Counted from the first letter of the stretch, positions 8,683 to 17,825 are shown. The stretch: DNA of 64,000 nucleotides from DATAES01 sp963721305 (GCA_963721305.1 CAVRIR010000006.1:372001-436000), one strand, 5' to 3'. Numbers and translations are program-made. Notes: generated by a model from the letters alone, not told the origin.

Positions 8683-9899
8683 CAGTTGTTTCGTTGGACA
8701 GCATCGACCTGCTCGAGGACACGTGGGCGCGCGGCGTCCCCTACGACCAGTTCGAGATCCTGCGCCGCGAGGCGCCCGTGTTCTGGCACGAGCACCCGAA
8801 CGCGCAAGGGTTCTGGGCGATCACGAAGCACGCCGACGTCAAGGCGATCAGCAAGGACGTCGCGACGTACTCCACCGAGGTCGGCTCGGCGTTCATCCTC
8901 GACCAGGATGAGGCAGCGATGGAGTTCCATCGCATGACGCTGCTCCAGATGGATCCGCCAAAGCACAACCGGTACCGGCGGCTCGTGTCTGCCGGCTTCA
9001 CGCCCCGCATGATCTCGATGTTGACGGATTCGATCGCGGTGCGCGCTCGCAGCATCGTCGACGCCATCGACGGACGCGACGAGATCGAGTTCACGCTCGA
9101 CATCGCCGCGGAGCTGCCGATGCAGGCCATCTGCGAGATGATCGGCATCGCCGAAGGTGATCGCCATCGTGCGACGGCGCTGGCGAACCGCCTCGTGGGC
9201 GCACAGGATCCGGACTTCCAGACGAGCGAGGAAGACAGCCTCCTTGCGTCAGCCGAGCTGTACGCGCTGTGCGACGAGCTCGCCGCCGACCGGCGGCAGA
9301 ACCCCCGCGACGACATCATCTCGATCCTCGTCCACGCGGAGATCGACGGCGATCGCCTGACCGACGCGGAGCTGAACCTGTTCTTCGTACTGCTCGTTGT
9401 CGCGGGCAACGAGACGACCCGCAACCTCATCGCGCACGCGATGCTCGCGCTCATCGAGCGGCCAGAGGTGCGCGCCGAGCTCGTCGCCAACATCGACGAC
9501 GACAAGCTCTGGGAGACCGCCGTGGAGGAGATGCTCCGGTGGGGCGCGTCGATCCACAACTTCCGTCGCACGGTCACGCATGACACCGAGATCCGCGGCG
9601 TCCCGATCAAGGAAGGCGACAAGGTGGTGACGTTCTACGCGTCCGCCAACCGCGACGAGGACGTGTTCGAGAACCCGAACACGTTCGACATCCGCCGTAC
9701 GCCGAACGATCACGTGACCTTCGGCGGCGGGGGCGTCCACTTCTGCCTGGGCGCCAACCTGGCGCGGCTCGAGATCAAGTGGATGATGCGTGAGATGCTG
9801 CGCCGCTACCCGAACGTCGAGCTCGCGGGCGAGGTCTTGCGCCTCCGTTCCGACTTCGTCAACGGCATCAAGTACATGCCCCTCCGCCTCAACGGCTGA
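8679..9899 (+). CDS. Cytochrome P450
   Basis: 406 residues, soluble bacterial P450. The I-helix oxygen-activation motif AGNETTR is near residues 242-248, the ExxR segment is in VEEMLRW, and the heme loop FGGGGVHFCLG has its Cys ligand near residue 355. The general sequence resembles the actinobacterial CYP125/CYP142/CYP124 group that hydroxylates terminal carbons of sterol or branched alkyl side chains; that is inference from context and motif style. Starts with GTG overlapping the TetR stop, with GAAGGA as ribosome-binding site. The 3Fe-4S ferredoxin at 25040-25231 is a possible electron donor. Confidence 0.93.
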   Translation: MTVVSLDSIDLLEDTWARGVPYDQFEILRREAPVFWHEHPNAQGFWAITKHADVKAISKDVATYSTEVGSAFILDQDEAAMEFHRMTLLQMDPPKHNRYRRLVSAGFTPRMISMLTDSIAVRARSIVDAIDGRDEIEFTLDIAAELPMQAICEMIGIAEGDRHRATALANRLVGAQDPDFQTSEEDSLLASAELYALCDELAADRRQNPRDDIISILVHAEIDGDRLTDAELNLFFVLLVVAGNETTRNLIAHAMLALIERPEVRAELVANIDDDKLWETAVEEMLRWGASIHNFRRTVTHDTEIRGVPIKEGDKVVTFYASANRDEDVFENPNTFDIRRTPNDHVTFGGGGVHFCLGANLARLEIKWMMREMLRRYPNVELAGEVLRLRSDFVNGIKYMPLRLNG

Positions 9900-9909
9900 C
9901 CGACCATCC

Positions 9910-9960
9910 AACTCCGGGGAGAAACGGGCGCCATGGCGCCCGTTTCCATCCAACATTCGC
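9910..9960 (-). repeat. 51-bp dispersed hairpin repeat, copy A
   Basis: This copy contains a palindrome GAAACGGGCGCCA/TGGCGCCCGTTTC and matches 42946-42996 in inverted orientation at 49 of 51 positions, both differences lying in the loop. It begins ten bases after the P450 stop and could act as a transcription terminator. Likely a small REP-like element; not a known family that I recognise. Confidence 0.7.
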
Positions 9961-9973
9961 TCAGGAGAGTTTC

Positions 9974-11092
9974 ATGCAGACCGAAGTGGCCAAGCAGTTG
10001 GGGATCGAGTTCCCGATCTTCGCGTTCACCCACTGCCGTGACGTCGTCGCGGCGGTGTCGAAGGCGGGTGGATTCGGGGTCCTCGGCGCGGTGGGATTCA
10101 GTCCCGAACAGCTCGAGGTCGAGCTCAACTGGATCGACGAGCACGTCGGCGACCGGCCCTACGGCGTCGACATCGTCATCCCCGGCAAGTACGAGGGCAT
10201 GGGCGAGATCGACCCGGTCAAGCTCGAGGCCGACCTGCGGGCCATGATCCCGCAGCAACATCGCGACTTCGTCGAGCAGATCCTCGGCGACCACGGCGTG
10301 CCAGCGCTGCCGGACGAGGAGGCGCCGCGTGAGCTGCTCGGTTGGACCGCGGCGACCGCGACTCCGCAGGTCGAGTGCGCGCTCGAGCACGACAAGGTCA
10401 AGCTCATCGCCAACGCGCTCGGCACGCCGCCGAGCGAGATCATCGACGAGATCCACGGCACCGGGCGGCTCGTCGCCGCGCTGTGTGGCGCGTCGAAGCA
10501 GGCGCTCGCCCACAAGGAGGCCGGCGTCGACATCGTGATCGCGCAGGGCACCGAGGGCGGCGGTCACACGGGCGATGTCGGGTCGAGCGTGTTGTGGCCG
10601 GAGGTCATCGACGCGATCGCGCCGACGCCGATGCTCGCCGCGGGCGGCATCGGCAACGGACGCCAGATGGCGGCCGCGCTCGCGCTCGGCGCGCAGGGCG
10701 TGTGGACGGGCACGCTGTGGCTCACTGTCGAGGAAGCCGACATCCCTCCCGCGCAGATGGCCAGCTACCTCGCGGCGACGTCGCGTGACACGGTCCGCTC
10801 GCGCTCGTACACGGGCAAGCCGTGCCGGATGCTGCGCAACGACTGGACCGATGCGTGGGAGCGTGCGGATACGCCCGATCCGCTGGGGATGCCGCTGCAG
10901 TTCATGGTGACGTCGACGGCGGTGTCGCGCGGGCATCGCTATCCCGAGCAGGCGAAGACGGTGAACTTCAACCCTGCCGGCCAGGTCATCGGTCAGGCGA
11001 CCAAGGTGCGCCCGGTGAAGGACGTCATCTTCACGATGGTCGAGGAGTGCATCGACGCCACCGAGCGCCTGTCAAAGCTGATGGCGGGCTGA
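9974..11092 (+). CDS. Nitronate monooxygenase / 2-nitropropane dioxygenase-like flavoprotein
   Basis: 372 residues, TIM-barrel FMN enzyme. The N-terminus IEFPIFAFTHCRDVVAAVSKAGG is typical of the family, GTEGGGHTGDVGS carries the His-containing substrate loop, and LAAGGIGNGRQMAAALALGAQGV is the FMN phosphate-binding segment. Family members oxidise nitronates, but many act as FMN-dependent oxidoreductases in lipid or aromatic catabolism, which seems more likely here. Start ATG with AGGAGA eight bases upstream. It follows the P450 but is separated from it by the hairpin repeat, so it may have its own promoter or be expressed by read-through. Confidence 0.9.
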   Translation: MQTEVAKQLGIEFPIFAFTHCRDVVAAVSKAGGFGVLGAVGFSPEQLEVELNWIDEHVGDRPYGVDIVIPGKYEGMGEIDPVKLEADLRAMIPQQHRDFVEQILGDHGVPALPDEEAPRELLGWTAATATPQVECALEHDKVKLIANALGTPPSEIIDEIHGTGRLVAALCGASKQALAHKEAGVDIVIAQGTEGGGHTGDVGSSVLWPEVIDAIAPTPMLAAGGIGNGRQMAAALALGAQGVWTGTLWLTVEEADIPPAQMASYLAATSRDTVRSRSYTGKPCRMLRNDWTDAWERADTPDPLGMPLQFMVTSTAVSRGHRYPEQAKTVNFNPAGQVIGQATKVRPVKDVIFTMVEECIDATERLSKLMAG

Positions 11093-11116
11093 TTCCCTTC
11101 CATCACATTGATGGCT

Positions 11117-11138
11117 GACCCACCGAATCCGGTGGGTC
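11117..11138. terminator. Hairpin, probable terminator
   Basis: GACCCACCG and CGGTGGGTC, 9-bp perfect arms with a 4-base loop, 24 bases after the nitronate monooxygenase stop. No U-tract is visible, as is common in high-GC actinobacteria. Confidence 0.65.
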
Positions 11139-11167
11139 GGTCGTCACAGAACGGTGGGCACCGGCAT

Positions 11168-11210
11168 CTGTGATCGTTGAGCCACCGATCCGGTGGCTCA
11201 ACGATCACAG
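11168..11210. terminator. Perfect 20-bp-arm hairpin, probable bidirectional terminator
   Basis: Arms 11168-11187 and 11191-11210 are exact inverse complements with only ATC between them; each arm holds TGAGCCACC or its complement. It sits between two convergent genes and just after another hairpin, so it likely stops transcription from both sides. The arms are unusually long and perfect. Confidence 0.75.
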
Positions 11211-11226
11211 AAGCGCGACGCCGGAT

Positions 11227-12108
11227 TCAGGCCGACTTGCGCCGTGCGTGCTCTGCGGCGGGATCGAGCCGTTGGACGCCCAGGACGTACAGCTCACGCG
11301 AACGCACATCGTCGATCTCGGCGAGCACCGCGTCGATGTCGTCGTGGACGGACAGCTGCCGTCCGGTCAACTCGTCGTAGCGTCCTGACGCGAGACGGAG
11401 GATCAACTCGACGGCCGCGGCGGGATCGGCGCCCCGTCCAGCGCTGATCTCGTTGCGCACCCATGCGAACACGTGAGCCTCGATCGGCTCCCGACTCGAA
11501 CTGTCTGCGTACGCGACCTCACCCATCCCGATCGACAGCAGGCCGGGATGAACGCTGAACACCGCGACACCGTGGCGCTGCGTCTCGAGCGCGAGGTTCT
11601 CGGTGAACTTCACGATCGCCGCCTTCGACACCGAGTAGGCGGACACGAGCGGCCAACGGAAGACGCCTGCTTGGCTGCTGAGGTTGACGATCCGCCCCCG
11701 CTGGCGCGCCACCATCTCGGGCAGCACGAGGTGGGAGGTGAGCAGAGTGCCGCGGACGTTGACGTCCATGGCGCGCCACCACTCGTCCGTGTCGACTTCC
11801 CACGAACGACCGACCGGTCCGATGATGCCGGCGTTGTTCACCAGGAGATCGATCGGCCCGAGACGTTCGCGCAACCGCTCGATGGCCGGTCCGAGCGACC
11901 ACTCGTCGGTGACGTCAGCGACTTCGAACGCGGCGATGCCAGCCGCGGACTCGACGAGTGCGCACGTCTCCTCGAGCTCGTTCACCGATCGCGCGATGAG
12001 CCCGACGGCAATCCCTTCCGCGGCGAACGACTGCGCCAAGAGACGTCCGATGCCGCGGCCGCCGCCCGTGATCAGCGCGTGTTGCGGCGCAAGGCGGTCA
12101 ATCCACAT
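11227..12108 (-). CDS. Short-chain dehydrogenase/reductase
   Basis: 293 residues from the ATG at 12108. TGGGRGIG at the N-terminus, LVNNAGIIGP in the middle, and VSAYSVSKAAIV as the active site. The C-terminal part is longer than in minimal SDRs and resembles SDRs of the 3-oxoacyl reductase-like type. Upstream in-frame sequence (12109-12288) translates to Arg/Ser-rich residues and looks non-coding in this frame. Divergent from the LuxR-type regulator, so the two may share control. The substrate is not identifiable. Confidence 0.88.
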   Translation of the reverse strand: MWIDRLAPQHALITGGGRGIGRLLAQSFAAEGIAVGLIARSVNELEETCALVESAAGIAAFEVADVTDEWSLGPAIERLRERLGPIDLLVNNAGIIGPVGRSWEVDTDEWWRAMDVNVRGTLLTSHLVLPEMVARQRGRIVNLSSQAGVFRWPLVSAYSVSKAAIVKFTENLALETQRHGVAVFSVHPGLLSIGMGEVAYADSSSREPIEAHVFAWVRNEISAGRGADPAAAVELILRLASGRYDELTGRQLSVHDDIDAVLAEIDDVRSRELYVLGVQRLDPAAEHARRKSA

Positions 12109-12247
12109 CGGTGCCGGCCCCCTCGCGCTCGTGGACCTCGCCGCGATGCTGGTGGGCGATCGCCGCGATCCAGACAGACGCGGGTCGTCCCAGCAGGTAC
12201 GCGGTGCGTGCAGTCGGGCGGTGATGGAAGCGGATGCTCGTAGCCAT
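12098..12247 (-). CDS. Candidate 49-residue small protein upstream of the SDR
   Basis: An ATG at 12247 opens 49 codons with a GC-rich third position and ends with TGA at 12098-12100, overlapping the SDR start by 11 bases. The product is His/Arg-rich with the segment YLLGRPASVWIAAIA. It fills the leader between two divergent genes and could be translated together with the SDR. No family is recognised and the ribosome-binding site is weak, so this remains a candidate only. Confidence 0.3.
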   Translation of the reverse strand: MATSIRFHHRPTARTAYLLGRPASVWIAAIAHQHRGEVHEREGAGTDVD

Positions 12248-12381
12248 GAGGCGACTCTGCGCTCCTCGCGGCCGGCGCGCATGAGCACCGCTTGCTCAAT
12301 CTGTGCCGGTGACCGGAGTCACGTCCTCGAGCACCCGGAACCCCGATGGCGAGCGAGAGGCACCGCACTACGGTTTGTCGC

Positions 12382-15045
12382 ATGACCGTGGGTCGCGCGG
12401 CTGCCACGGCCGGCGATTCAGTGCGGGCGGGTTGGCCCTTCGTCGGGCGGACCGCCGAGATGGACGACATCGTCGCAGCCCTCGACGACCCGGCTGCTGT
12501 CGGCGCGGTCATCCACGGCGAGCCCGGGGTCGGCAAGACGCGCTTGGCCGAAGAGGTCCTGGCGATCGCGCAGGCGTCGGGCTGGTGGTGCGTGCGCGCC
12601 GTGGCCAGCGAACGGACCCGCCAGGTCCCACTCGGCGCGGTCGCGCACCTCCTACCGGCGCGCATCCTGCTCGATCGCAGCGATCCGCTCACGCTGTTCC
12701 CGAACGTCGCGGCCACCGTCAAGGATCGCGGCAAAGGCCGGCGTGTCGTCATCGTGGTCGACGACCTCCAGCTCCTCGACTCGACCACCGCGACGCTGCT
12801 CGGCCAGCTCCTCGATGCTCGCCTCAACTTCCTGATCGGCACCGTGCGCACCGGCGAGTCGGTGCCGACGAACGTGGCGGGACTCTGGCGCCACGATCAG
12901 ATGCGACGAATCGACATCGGTGTGCTGTCTCGCTCGCAGATGGAAGACCTTCTTGTCGCCGCGCTCGGCGGACCGGTCGCCGGTGCCGCGGTCGAAGCGC
13001 TCTGCTCAGCCAGCCAGGGCAACCCGCTGTATGCGCGCGAGCTCGTGATCGGCGCGGTCGACGGCGGGCACCTGCGCAACGACCGCGGCGTGTGGCGTCT
13101 CGTGGGCCCACTCGAAGCGACCGCGCGTCTGAGTGACGCGATCGCCGCTCGCCTCGACCTGCCGGACCCGGAGGCGCGTGCCGCGCTCGAGCGCACCGCG
13201 TTGTGGGAACCGGTCGGCCTGTCGACGCTCGAAGCCCCAGTCGGCACTGCTCCGATCGAGCGGCTCGAACGCGCGGGACTCGTCCACATCCGCCGAGCCG
13301 GGCGCCGCGAACAGGTGCGCCTCGCCCACCCGCTGTACGGGGAGATCCTGCGTCATGACGTGGCCACCATGACCCGGCGGCGCCTGCTGCTCGAACGCAT
13401 CGAGTCGATCGAGTCGATGGGCGCACGCCGCCGGGACGACGTGGTGACCATCGCGAGTGCGTACCTCGATGCGACCGGGTCCGCAGATCCCGAGCTGCTC
13501 CTGTCAGCGGCATGGTTCGCTCGGTTCAATCACGACAACGTGCAGGTCGAGCGGCTGGCCCGCGCAGCCGCGTCCGACGGCATCAGTCCTGAGTCCGGCC
13601 TCTTGCTCGGCGAGGTGCTGCACGACCTCGCTCGGTACGACGAGGCGGGCGAGGTACTGACCGAGGCGATCAACCTCGTCGAGAGCGACGACCGAGTGTT
13701 CGCGCCGCTGGTCGAGATGACCGTGCGCAACCTGATGTGGGGTCTGCACCGAACCGACGCCGCGCTGGCGCTCCTGCGCAACATGCGCGACCGCACGTCC
13801 GACGAAGTCATCCGCAACGAGTTCGTCGCCGAGGAAGGCATGGTGCTCTCGTACTCCGGACGGACGGCAGAGGCGCTTGCGGTGCTCGGCGCGCTCACCG
13901 ACGACGTACATCCGCGCGCGTGGGTCATCGCCGCCATCGCGGCGGAGCCTGCGCTCATCGCTACGGGGCAGTTCGAGCGCGCCATCGCGGTCGGTGAAGG
14001 CGCGTACGAGGACCACGTGCAGCTGAGCGAGCACATCGCGATGGCGAGGCCGCACGTCCACATGAGCTTCCACGTCGAGGCGCTCGCCTACCTCGGGCGG
14101 CTCGACGAGTCGACCGCGCTCGCCACGCGCTGCTACGAGAACATCCCGGTGGATGCGCCCGCGAACGCGGCACTGTGGTTCGTGGTGCGTCTCGGCCGCA
14201 ACGCGATGTTGCGCGGACAGCTGCAGACGGCACGGCGGTGGCTGGCCGAGGGTGTGGCTCGGTGCGAGCGCCGCGATGCCGGACCGCGTCGGGTCGTCCT
14301 CTCGTTGCTCGCAACGGCGGCGGCATGGATGGGAGACGTCGACGCCGCGAACGCGGCGGTGGACGAGATCGACACGCTCCCGCCGTTCTCGTACTTGCCC
14401 GGCGAGCAACTGCTCGGTCCGGCCTGGGCAGCAGCCGCGTCCGGCGCGCTGCCGCGGGCGCGCGAGCTGCTGGTCGCCGCCGCGGGCCAGCTCCGGGCGA
14501 GCGGTCAGCACGCGATGGAGGCGTGGCTGTTGCACGACGCCTGCCGGTTGGGGCAGCACGGGACGAGCGCCCGGCTCACCGAACTGGCCGAACTGTGCGA
14601 GGGATCACTCATCGCCACTTGGGCGCTCCACGCCTTGGGGGTGGATTCCGGACGGGCGAGCGACCTCGTCGCCGCGACGGGTCAGCTCGAGGAAATCGGC
14701 GCGTACCTGCTCGCCGCGGAGACGGCCACCGAGGCGACGCACGCGCTGCAACGCGACGGTGACCAACGGGGCGCCGCCGCGATGCGCGCACGCGCCTCGT
14801 TGCTGGTGGACGCGTGCGAATCGCCTCGCACGCCGGCGCTCGTCACGTCGGACTCACCGGTGCCGCTGACGGCGCGCGAGCGCGAGATCTGCGCGCTGGC
14901 GGCCACTGGTGCGAGCAGTCCGGAGATCGCGTCGAAGCTGTTCCTGTCCGTCCGCACGGTGAACAACCACCTGCAACGCGCCTACGCCAAGCTCGGCGTC
15001 ACCAACCGCCGCGAGCTGGCGGCCACGCTCGATCGGATCCCCTGA
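12382..15045 (+). CDS. Large ATP-binding LuxR-family (LAL/MalT-like) regulator
   Basis: 887 residues from the ATG at 12382 (an in-frame ATG also exists at 12346). Domains: an N-terminal AAA/NB-ARC-like ATPase with Walker A GEPGVGKT near residues 46-53 and a Walker B-like VVIVVDDLQLLD near 130, a long helical TPR-like middle, and a C-terminal LuxR helix-turn-helix with LTAREREICALAATGASS and SVRTVNNHLQRAYAKLGV. LAL regulators activate transcription in response to a bound inducer, often for sterol, polyketide or terpene genes. It is divergent from an SDR; the short palindrome GTGAC-CGGA-GTCAC at 12309-12322 in the gap could be its own control site. Confidence 0.92.
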   Translation: MTVGRAAATAGDSVRAGWPFVGRTAEMDDIVAALDDPAAVGAVIHGEPGVGKTRLAEEVLAIAQASGWWCVRAVASERTRQVPLGAVAHLLPARILLDRSDPLTLFPNVAATVKDRGKGRRVVIVVDDLQLLDSTTATLLGQLLDARLNFLIGTVRTGESVPTNVAGLWRHDQMRRIDIGVLSRSQMEDLLVAALGGPVAGAAVEALCSASQGNPLYARELVIGAVDGGHLRNDRGVWRLVGPLEATARLSDAIAARLDLPDPEARAALERTALWEPVGLSTLEAPVGTAPIERLERAGLVHIRRAGRREQVRLAHPLYGEILRHDVATMTRRRLLLERIESIESMGARRRDDVVTIASAYLDATGSADPELLLSAAWFARFNHDNVQVERLARAAASDGISPESGLLLGEVLHDLARYDEAGEVLTEAINLVESDDRVFAPLVEMTVRNLMWGLHRTDAALALLRNMRDRTSDEVIRNEFVAEEGMVLSYSGRTAEALAVLGALTDDVHPRAWVIAAIAAEPALIATGQFERAIAVGEGAYEDHVQLSEHIAMARPHVHMSFHVEALAYLGRLDESTALATRCYENIPVDAPANAALWFVVRLGRNAMLRGQLQTARRWLAEGVARCERRDAGPRRVVLSLLATAAAWMGDVDAANAAVDEIDTLPPFSYLPGEQLLGPAWAAAASGALPRARELLVAAAGQLRASGQHAMEAWLLHDACRLGQHGTSARLTELAELCEGSLIATWALHALGVDSGRASDLVAATGQLEEIGAYLLAAETATEATHALQRDGDQRGAAAMRARASLLVDACESPRTPALVTSDSPVPLTAREREICALAATGASSPEIASKLFLSVRTVNNHLQRAYAKLGVTNRRELAATLDRIP

Positions 15046-15053
15046 GACGCGCA

Positions 15054-15100
15054 ACGCCCGGGCGACCGACCACCGTGACGGTGGTGAGACGCCCGGGCGT
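15054..15100. terminator. Nested inverted repeat, probable bidirectional terminator
   Basis: Outer arms ACGCCCGGGCG (15054-15064) and CGCCCGGGCGT (15090-15100) enclose an inner CACCGT/ACGGTG pair. Located between the convergent LuxR-type and MaoC genes. Confidence 0.65.
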
Positions 15101-15135
15101 GCCCTTCCCCTACTCCGCGAACGCGTCGGGCGCGG

Positions 15136-15564
15136 TCACCGCGATGGCAGGGCGGCGACAGCGGAACCGGCCACTTTGACCTCACCGCTCTCGTTGGCGA
15201 GCTCGACCTCGAGATCGACGAGGTTCTCGCCGTTGTCCTTGCGCTTGCCGGTGACGGCGATCTTCGAGGTGAGTGTCTCGCCGGGCCACGTCTGCTTCGT
15301 GAACCGGACCTTGAAGTTGCGCAGGCTGCCGATGCCGACCCAGTCGGTGATCGCCCGACCGAGCAGCCCCATCGAGAACATGCCGTGACCGAACACGCTG
15401 GGCAGGCCCGCTTCTTTGGCCTTCACCTCGTCGTGGTGCATCGGGTTGAAGTCACCGGACGCGCCCGCGTACATCACGAGATCGGTTCGGGTAAGGACGT
15501 GGCTGACCACCGGCGCTGCGTCGCCCTCGTTGACATCGTCGAAGAACAGCTTCTCCTCTGCCAC
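15136..15564 (-). CDS. MaoC-like (R)-specific hydratase, single hot-dog domain
   Basis: 142 residues. The hydratase-2 motif is clear: SGDFNPMHHDEVKAKEAGLPSVFGHGMF contains the catalytic Asp and His of the overhanging segment. These enzymes add water to enoyl-CoA; in steroid side-chain breakdown they often work as heteromers with an N-type MaoC subunit, and such a partner is encoded at 37640-38095. The gene has its own palindrome at 15593-15606 and starts 77 bases upstream of the end of the dehydrogenase pair operon, so it may be read with it or separately. Confidence 0.92.
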   Translation of the reverse strand: MAEEKLFFDDVNEGDAAPVVSHVLTRTDLVMYAGASGDFNPMHHDEVKAKEAGLPSVFGHGMFSMGLLGRAITDWVGIGSLRNFKVRFTKQTWPGETLTSKIAVTGKRKDNGENLVDLEVELANESGEVKVAGSAVAALPSR

Positions 15565-15592
15565 TGACCGCTTCCCCCTCGTGCCCAGTACC

Positions 15593-15606
15593 TGACGATC
15601 GTGTCA
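15593..15606. promoter_or_regulatory. Shared TGACR-N4-YGTCA palindrome, copy 3
   Basis: TGACG ATCG TGTCA preceded by ACC, 29 bases upstream of the MaoC ATG. The gene on the other side reads towards the site, so only MaoC would be controlled here. Confidence 0.7.
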
Positions 15607-15640
15607 TAGATCGCGTCCCCGGGCGAACGCCTCGCGGGAG

Positions 15641-16627
15641 TCAGCCGAGGATGAGGTCGGCAATGCGGTCGTGGTGCCAACCGGCGGTGCCCATGAGGTG
15701 CTCGGACGCGTACGCCCGTCGGATGTACAGGTGCAGGTCGTGCTCCCACGTGTACCCGATGCCGCCGTGGACCTGCATGCCGTCCTTCGCGCACCGGGTC
15801 GCCGCCCGGCCTGCGGCGGCCTTCGCGACGTGCGTCGCACGGTGGCGCTCGGGATCGTCGGCGTCGATGCACATGGCGGCGTAGTAGACGGCGCTCGTGG
15901 CCCGCTCGACCTCGAGCGAGCAATCGGCGAGTTTGTGTTGGATGGCTTGGAAGCTCCCGATGGGAACGTCGAACTGCACCCGTTGCTTCGCGTACTCGAT
16001 GGCGGTCTCGAGCAACCATCGCGCGGTGCCGAGCATCTCGGCGGCGAGCGAGACGGTGGCGCGCTCGGTCCACGCGCCGATGTCGACCGGCACGCCTGCA
16101 CCCGCCCGCGAGACGTCCGCCTCGAACACCCGCCGAGTGGAATCCATCGTCCCCACGCGCCGGAGGGACACGTCGCGGGCGTCGAGCACGCTGACGCTCG
16201 CACTTCCGTCGACCGCGAGCACATGATCGACGCGGTCGGCCTCGAGGACGAACGTCTTGGTCGTCTCGTCGTTGGCGAGCCATTCACCGCTCGCGCCCGC
16301 GATTGCAACGGTGGCGGCGGACTCGCCCGCGGTCAACCCGTCCGCGAGATCGAGACCCGCTGCACGCGCGAGAGGAAGGGCGAGGGCCGCGGTCGCGAAG
16401 TACGGACCCGGTGCGAGAACCGCGCCGCACTCCTCGAGGAACAGGCAGAGGTCGGTCACCGGCCCCTCCCCCAGCACGAGCCACTCCCGCAGGTGCTCCC
16501 ACAGCGGATCGGCCGCCGAGGGATCGGTCATGTGGGCACGAATGAGGGAGGTCGGGCAGTGTCGACCAAGCAATGCGCGCGCGGTGTCGCACAAGAGCAC
16601 TTGTTCGTCGGAGAGCGTGAAGTCCAT
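15641..16627 (-). CDS. Acyl-CoA dehydrogenase, small-type subunit of a probable heteromeric pair
   Basis: About 328 residues from ATG 16627, where family similarity begins (MDFTLSDEQ). Middle and C-terminal features are QFDVPIGSFQAIQHKLAD and CAKDGMQVHGGIGYTWEHD, typical of the shorter subunit in alpha2beta2 dehydrogenases of steroid side-chain catabolism (ChsE-type, FadE26-FadE27 or FadE28-FadE29). The stop of the upstream dehydrogenase and this start share one base, which strongly suggests the two proteins assemble together. Function: alpha,beta-dehydrogenation of a bulky acyl-CoA with FAD. Confidence 0.92.
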   Translation of the reverse strand: MDFTLSDEQVLLCDTARALLGRHCPTSLIRAHMTDPSAADPLWEHLREWLVLGEGPVTDLCLFLEECGAVLAPGPYFATAALALPLARAAGLDLADGLTAGESAATVAIAGASGEWLANDETTKTFVLEADRVDHVLAVDGSASVSVLDARDVSLRRVGTMDSTRRVFEADVSRAGAGVPVDIGAWTERATVSLAAEMLGTARWLLETAIEYAKQRVQFDVPIGSFQAIQHKLADCSLEVERATSAVYYAAMCIDADDPERHRATHVAKAAAGRAATRCAKDGMQVHGGIGYTWEHDLHLYIRRAYASEHLMGTAGWHHDRIADLILG

Positions 16628-17817
16628 CAGCGGGGCAACCCGAGGATGCGTGTCGCGATGATGTTGCGCTGGATCTCGCTCGATCCGCCCGCAACGGTGT
16701 TGGCGAAGCTCACGAAGAAGGAGCGCGCCCACCGTCCGCTCTCGTCGCCGCGATCGGGATCGTCGACCGCGCCATACGGTCCCTGCAACTGCATGCCGAG
16801 CTCGTACAGCGTCTTGCCGAGCTCGCTCGTCGCCAGCTTCAGGTAACTGTGCTCGGGCGCGGAACTGCCTTGTGCGAACGACGAGAAGCCCTTGTACCCG
16901 AGCGCCCGCAACGACGCGACCTGCTCGTACGCCTCGGCCAGCCGCCGGCGCACACCTGCGTCACCGTCGAGCCCGTGCCGGCGCGCCATCGCGCACAGGT
17001 CGTCGACGAGCTGCTGCACCATCGCGACGGACTGCAACCACAGCCCGCCGCGCTCGTGCGCGAGCGATCCCATCGTGATGCGCCAGCCGTCATCGATGGC
17101 GCCGACGACGTTGCTCACCGGCACCGCGGCGTCGGTGAAGAAGACCTCGGCGAAGTCCTCGGCGCCGGTGATGTGCTTGATCGGCCGCACCTCGATGCCG
17201 GGCGTGTCCATGTCGATGATCAGCACCGTGATGCCTTTGTGCTTCGGCGCCTGGTCGAGTGGTGTCGTGCGCACGTAGCAGAAGCACTTCGCTGCGACCA
17301 TCGAGTACGACGTCCACACCTTCTGACCGTTGACGACGAAGTGGTCGCCGTCGCGCTCCGCTCGGGTCGTGAGCGACGCGAGATCGCTCCCGGCGTTCGG
17401 TTCGCTCATGCCGATGCACCACACGAGGTCGCCACGGATGGACGGCGCGACGAGGGTGCGCTGCTCGTCGTTACCGAAGTCGAGCAGGCTCGGCGCGACG
17501 ATCGCGTAGCCGGGGAAGTGCAGGCTGCGCACGATCCGGCGCTTCGCGAGCTCCTCCATGTAGATGAGCGTCTGCACGGGCGTCGCGTTGCGACCGCCGA
17601 GCTCGGGTGGATACGCAGGGAGCATCCAGCCGTGATCGAACAGGGTGGCCTGCCAGTCACGACCCCACTGCGGGATCACGCCGTGACCGCCGACCTCGTC
17701 CACGCCGCCGTCGCTGAAGTCACGACCGACCTTGACCTCGGGCGGCGCGAACTCGTCGAGGAAGCGGACCAGCTCGGCGCGGAAGGCTTCGTCCTCCGCG
17801 CTCCACTCGAGCTTCAT
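16627..17817 (-). CDS. Acyl-CoA dehydrogenase, large-type subunit of a probable heteromeric pair
   Basis: 396 residues. N-terminal MKLEWSAEDEAFRAELVRFL, the FAD/substrate segment WCIGMSEPNAGSDLASL, FVVNGQKVWTSY, and the C-terminal VAGGSSEIQRNIIATRILG are all classical. Coupled to the downstream smaller dehydrogenase by a TGATG junction. Together they likely form a heterotetramer acting on a large, branched or ring-bearing acyl-CoA. The gene lies 104 bases downstream of the SDR stop, with the 73-bp dispersed repeat in that gap. Confidence 0.93.
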   Translation of the reverse strand: MKLEWSAEDEAFRAELVRFLDEFAPPEVKVGRDFSDGGVDEVGGHGVIPQWGRDWQATLFDHGWMLPAYPPELGGRNATPVQTLIYMEELAKRRIVRSLHFPGYAIVAPSLLDFGNDEQRTLVAPSIRGDLVWCIGMSEPNAGSDLASLTTRAERDGDHFVVNGQKVWTSYSMVAAKCFCYVRTTPLDQAPKHKGITVLIIDMDTPGIEVRPIKHITGAEDFAEVFFTDAAVPVSNVVGAIDDGWRITMGSLAHERGGLWLQSVAMVQQLVDDLCAMARRHGLDGDAGVRRRLAEAYEQVASLRALGYKGFSSFAQGSSAPEHSYLKLATSELGKTLYELGMQLQGPYGAVDDPDRGDESGRWARSFFVSFANTVAGGSSEIQRNIIATRILGLPR

Positions 17818-17825
17818 TGCCTACG

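Noticed and set aside
12309..12322. GTGAC-CGGA-GTCAC upstream of the LuxR-type gene as a copy of the shared palindrome
   Set aside because: The half-sites and the distance between TGAC and GTCA (4 instead of 6 bases) differ. It could be a separate operator, but one occurrence is not enough to claim it.
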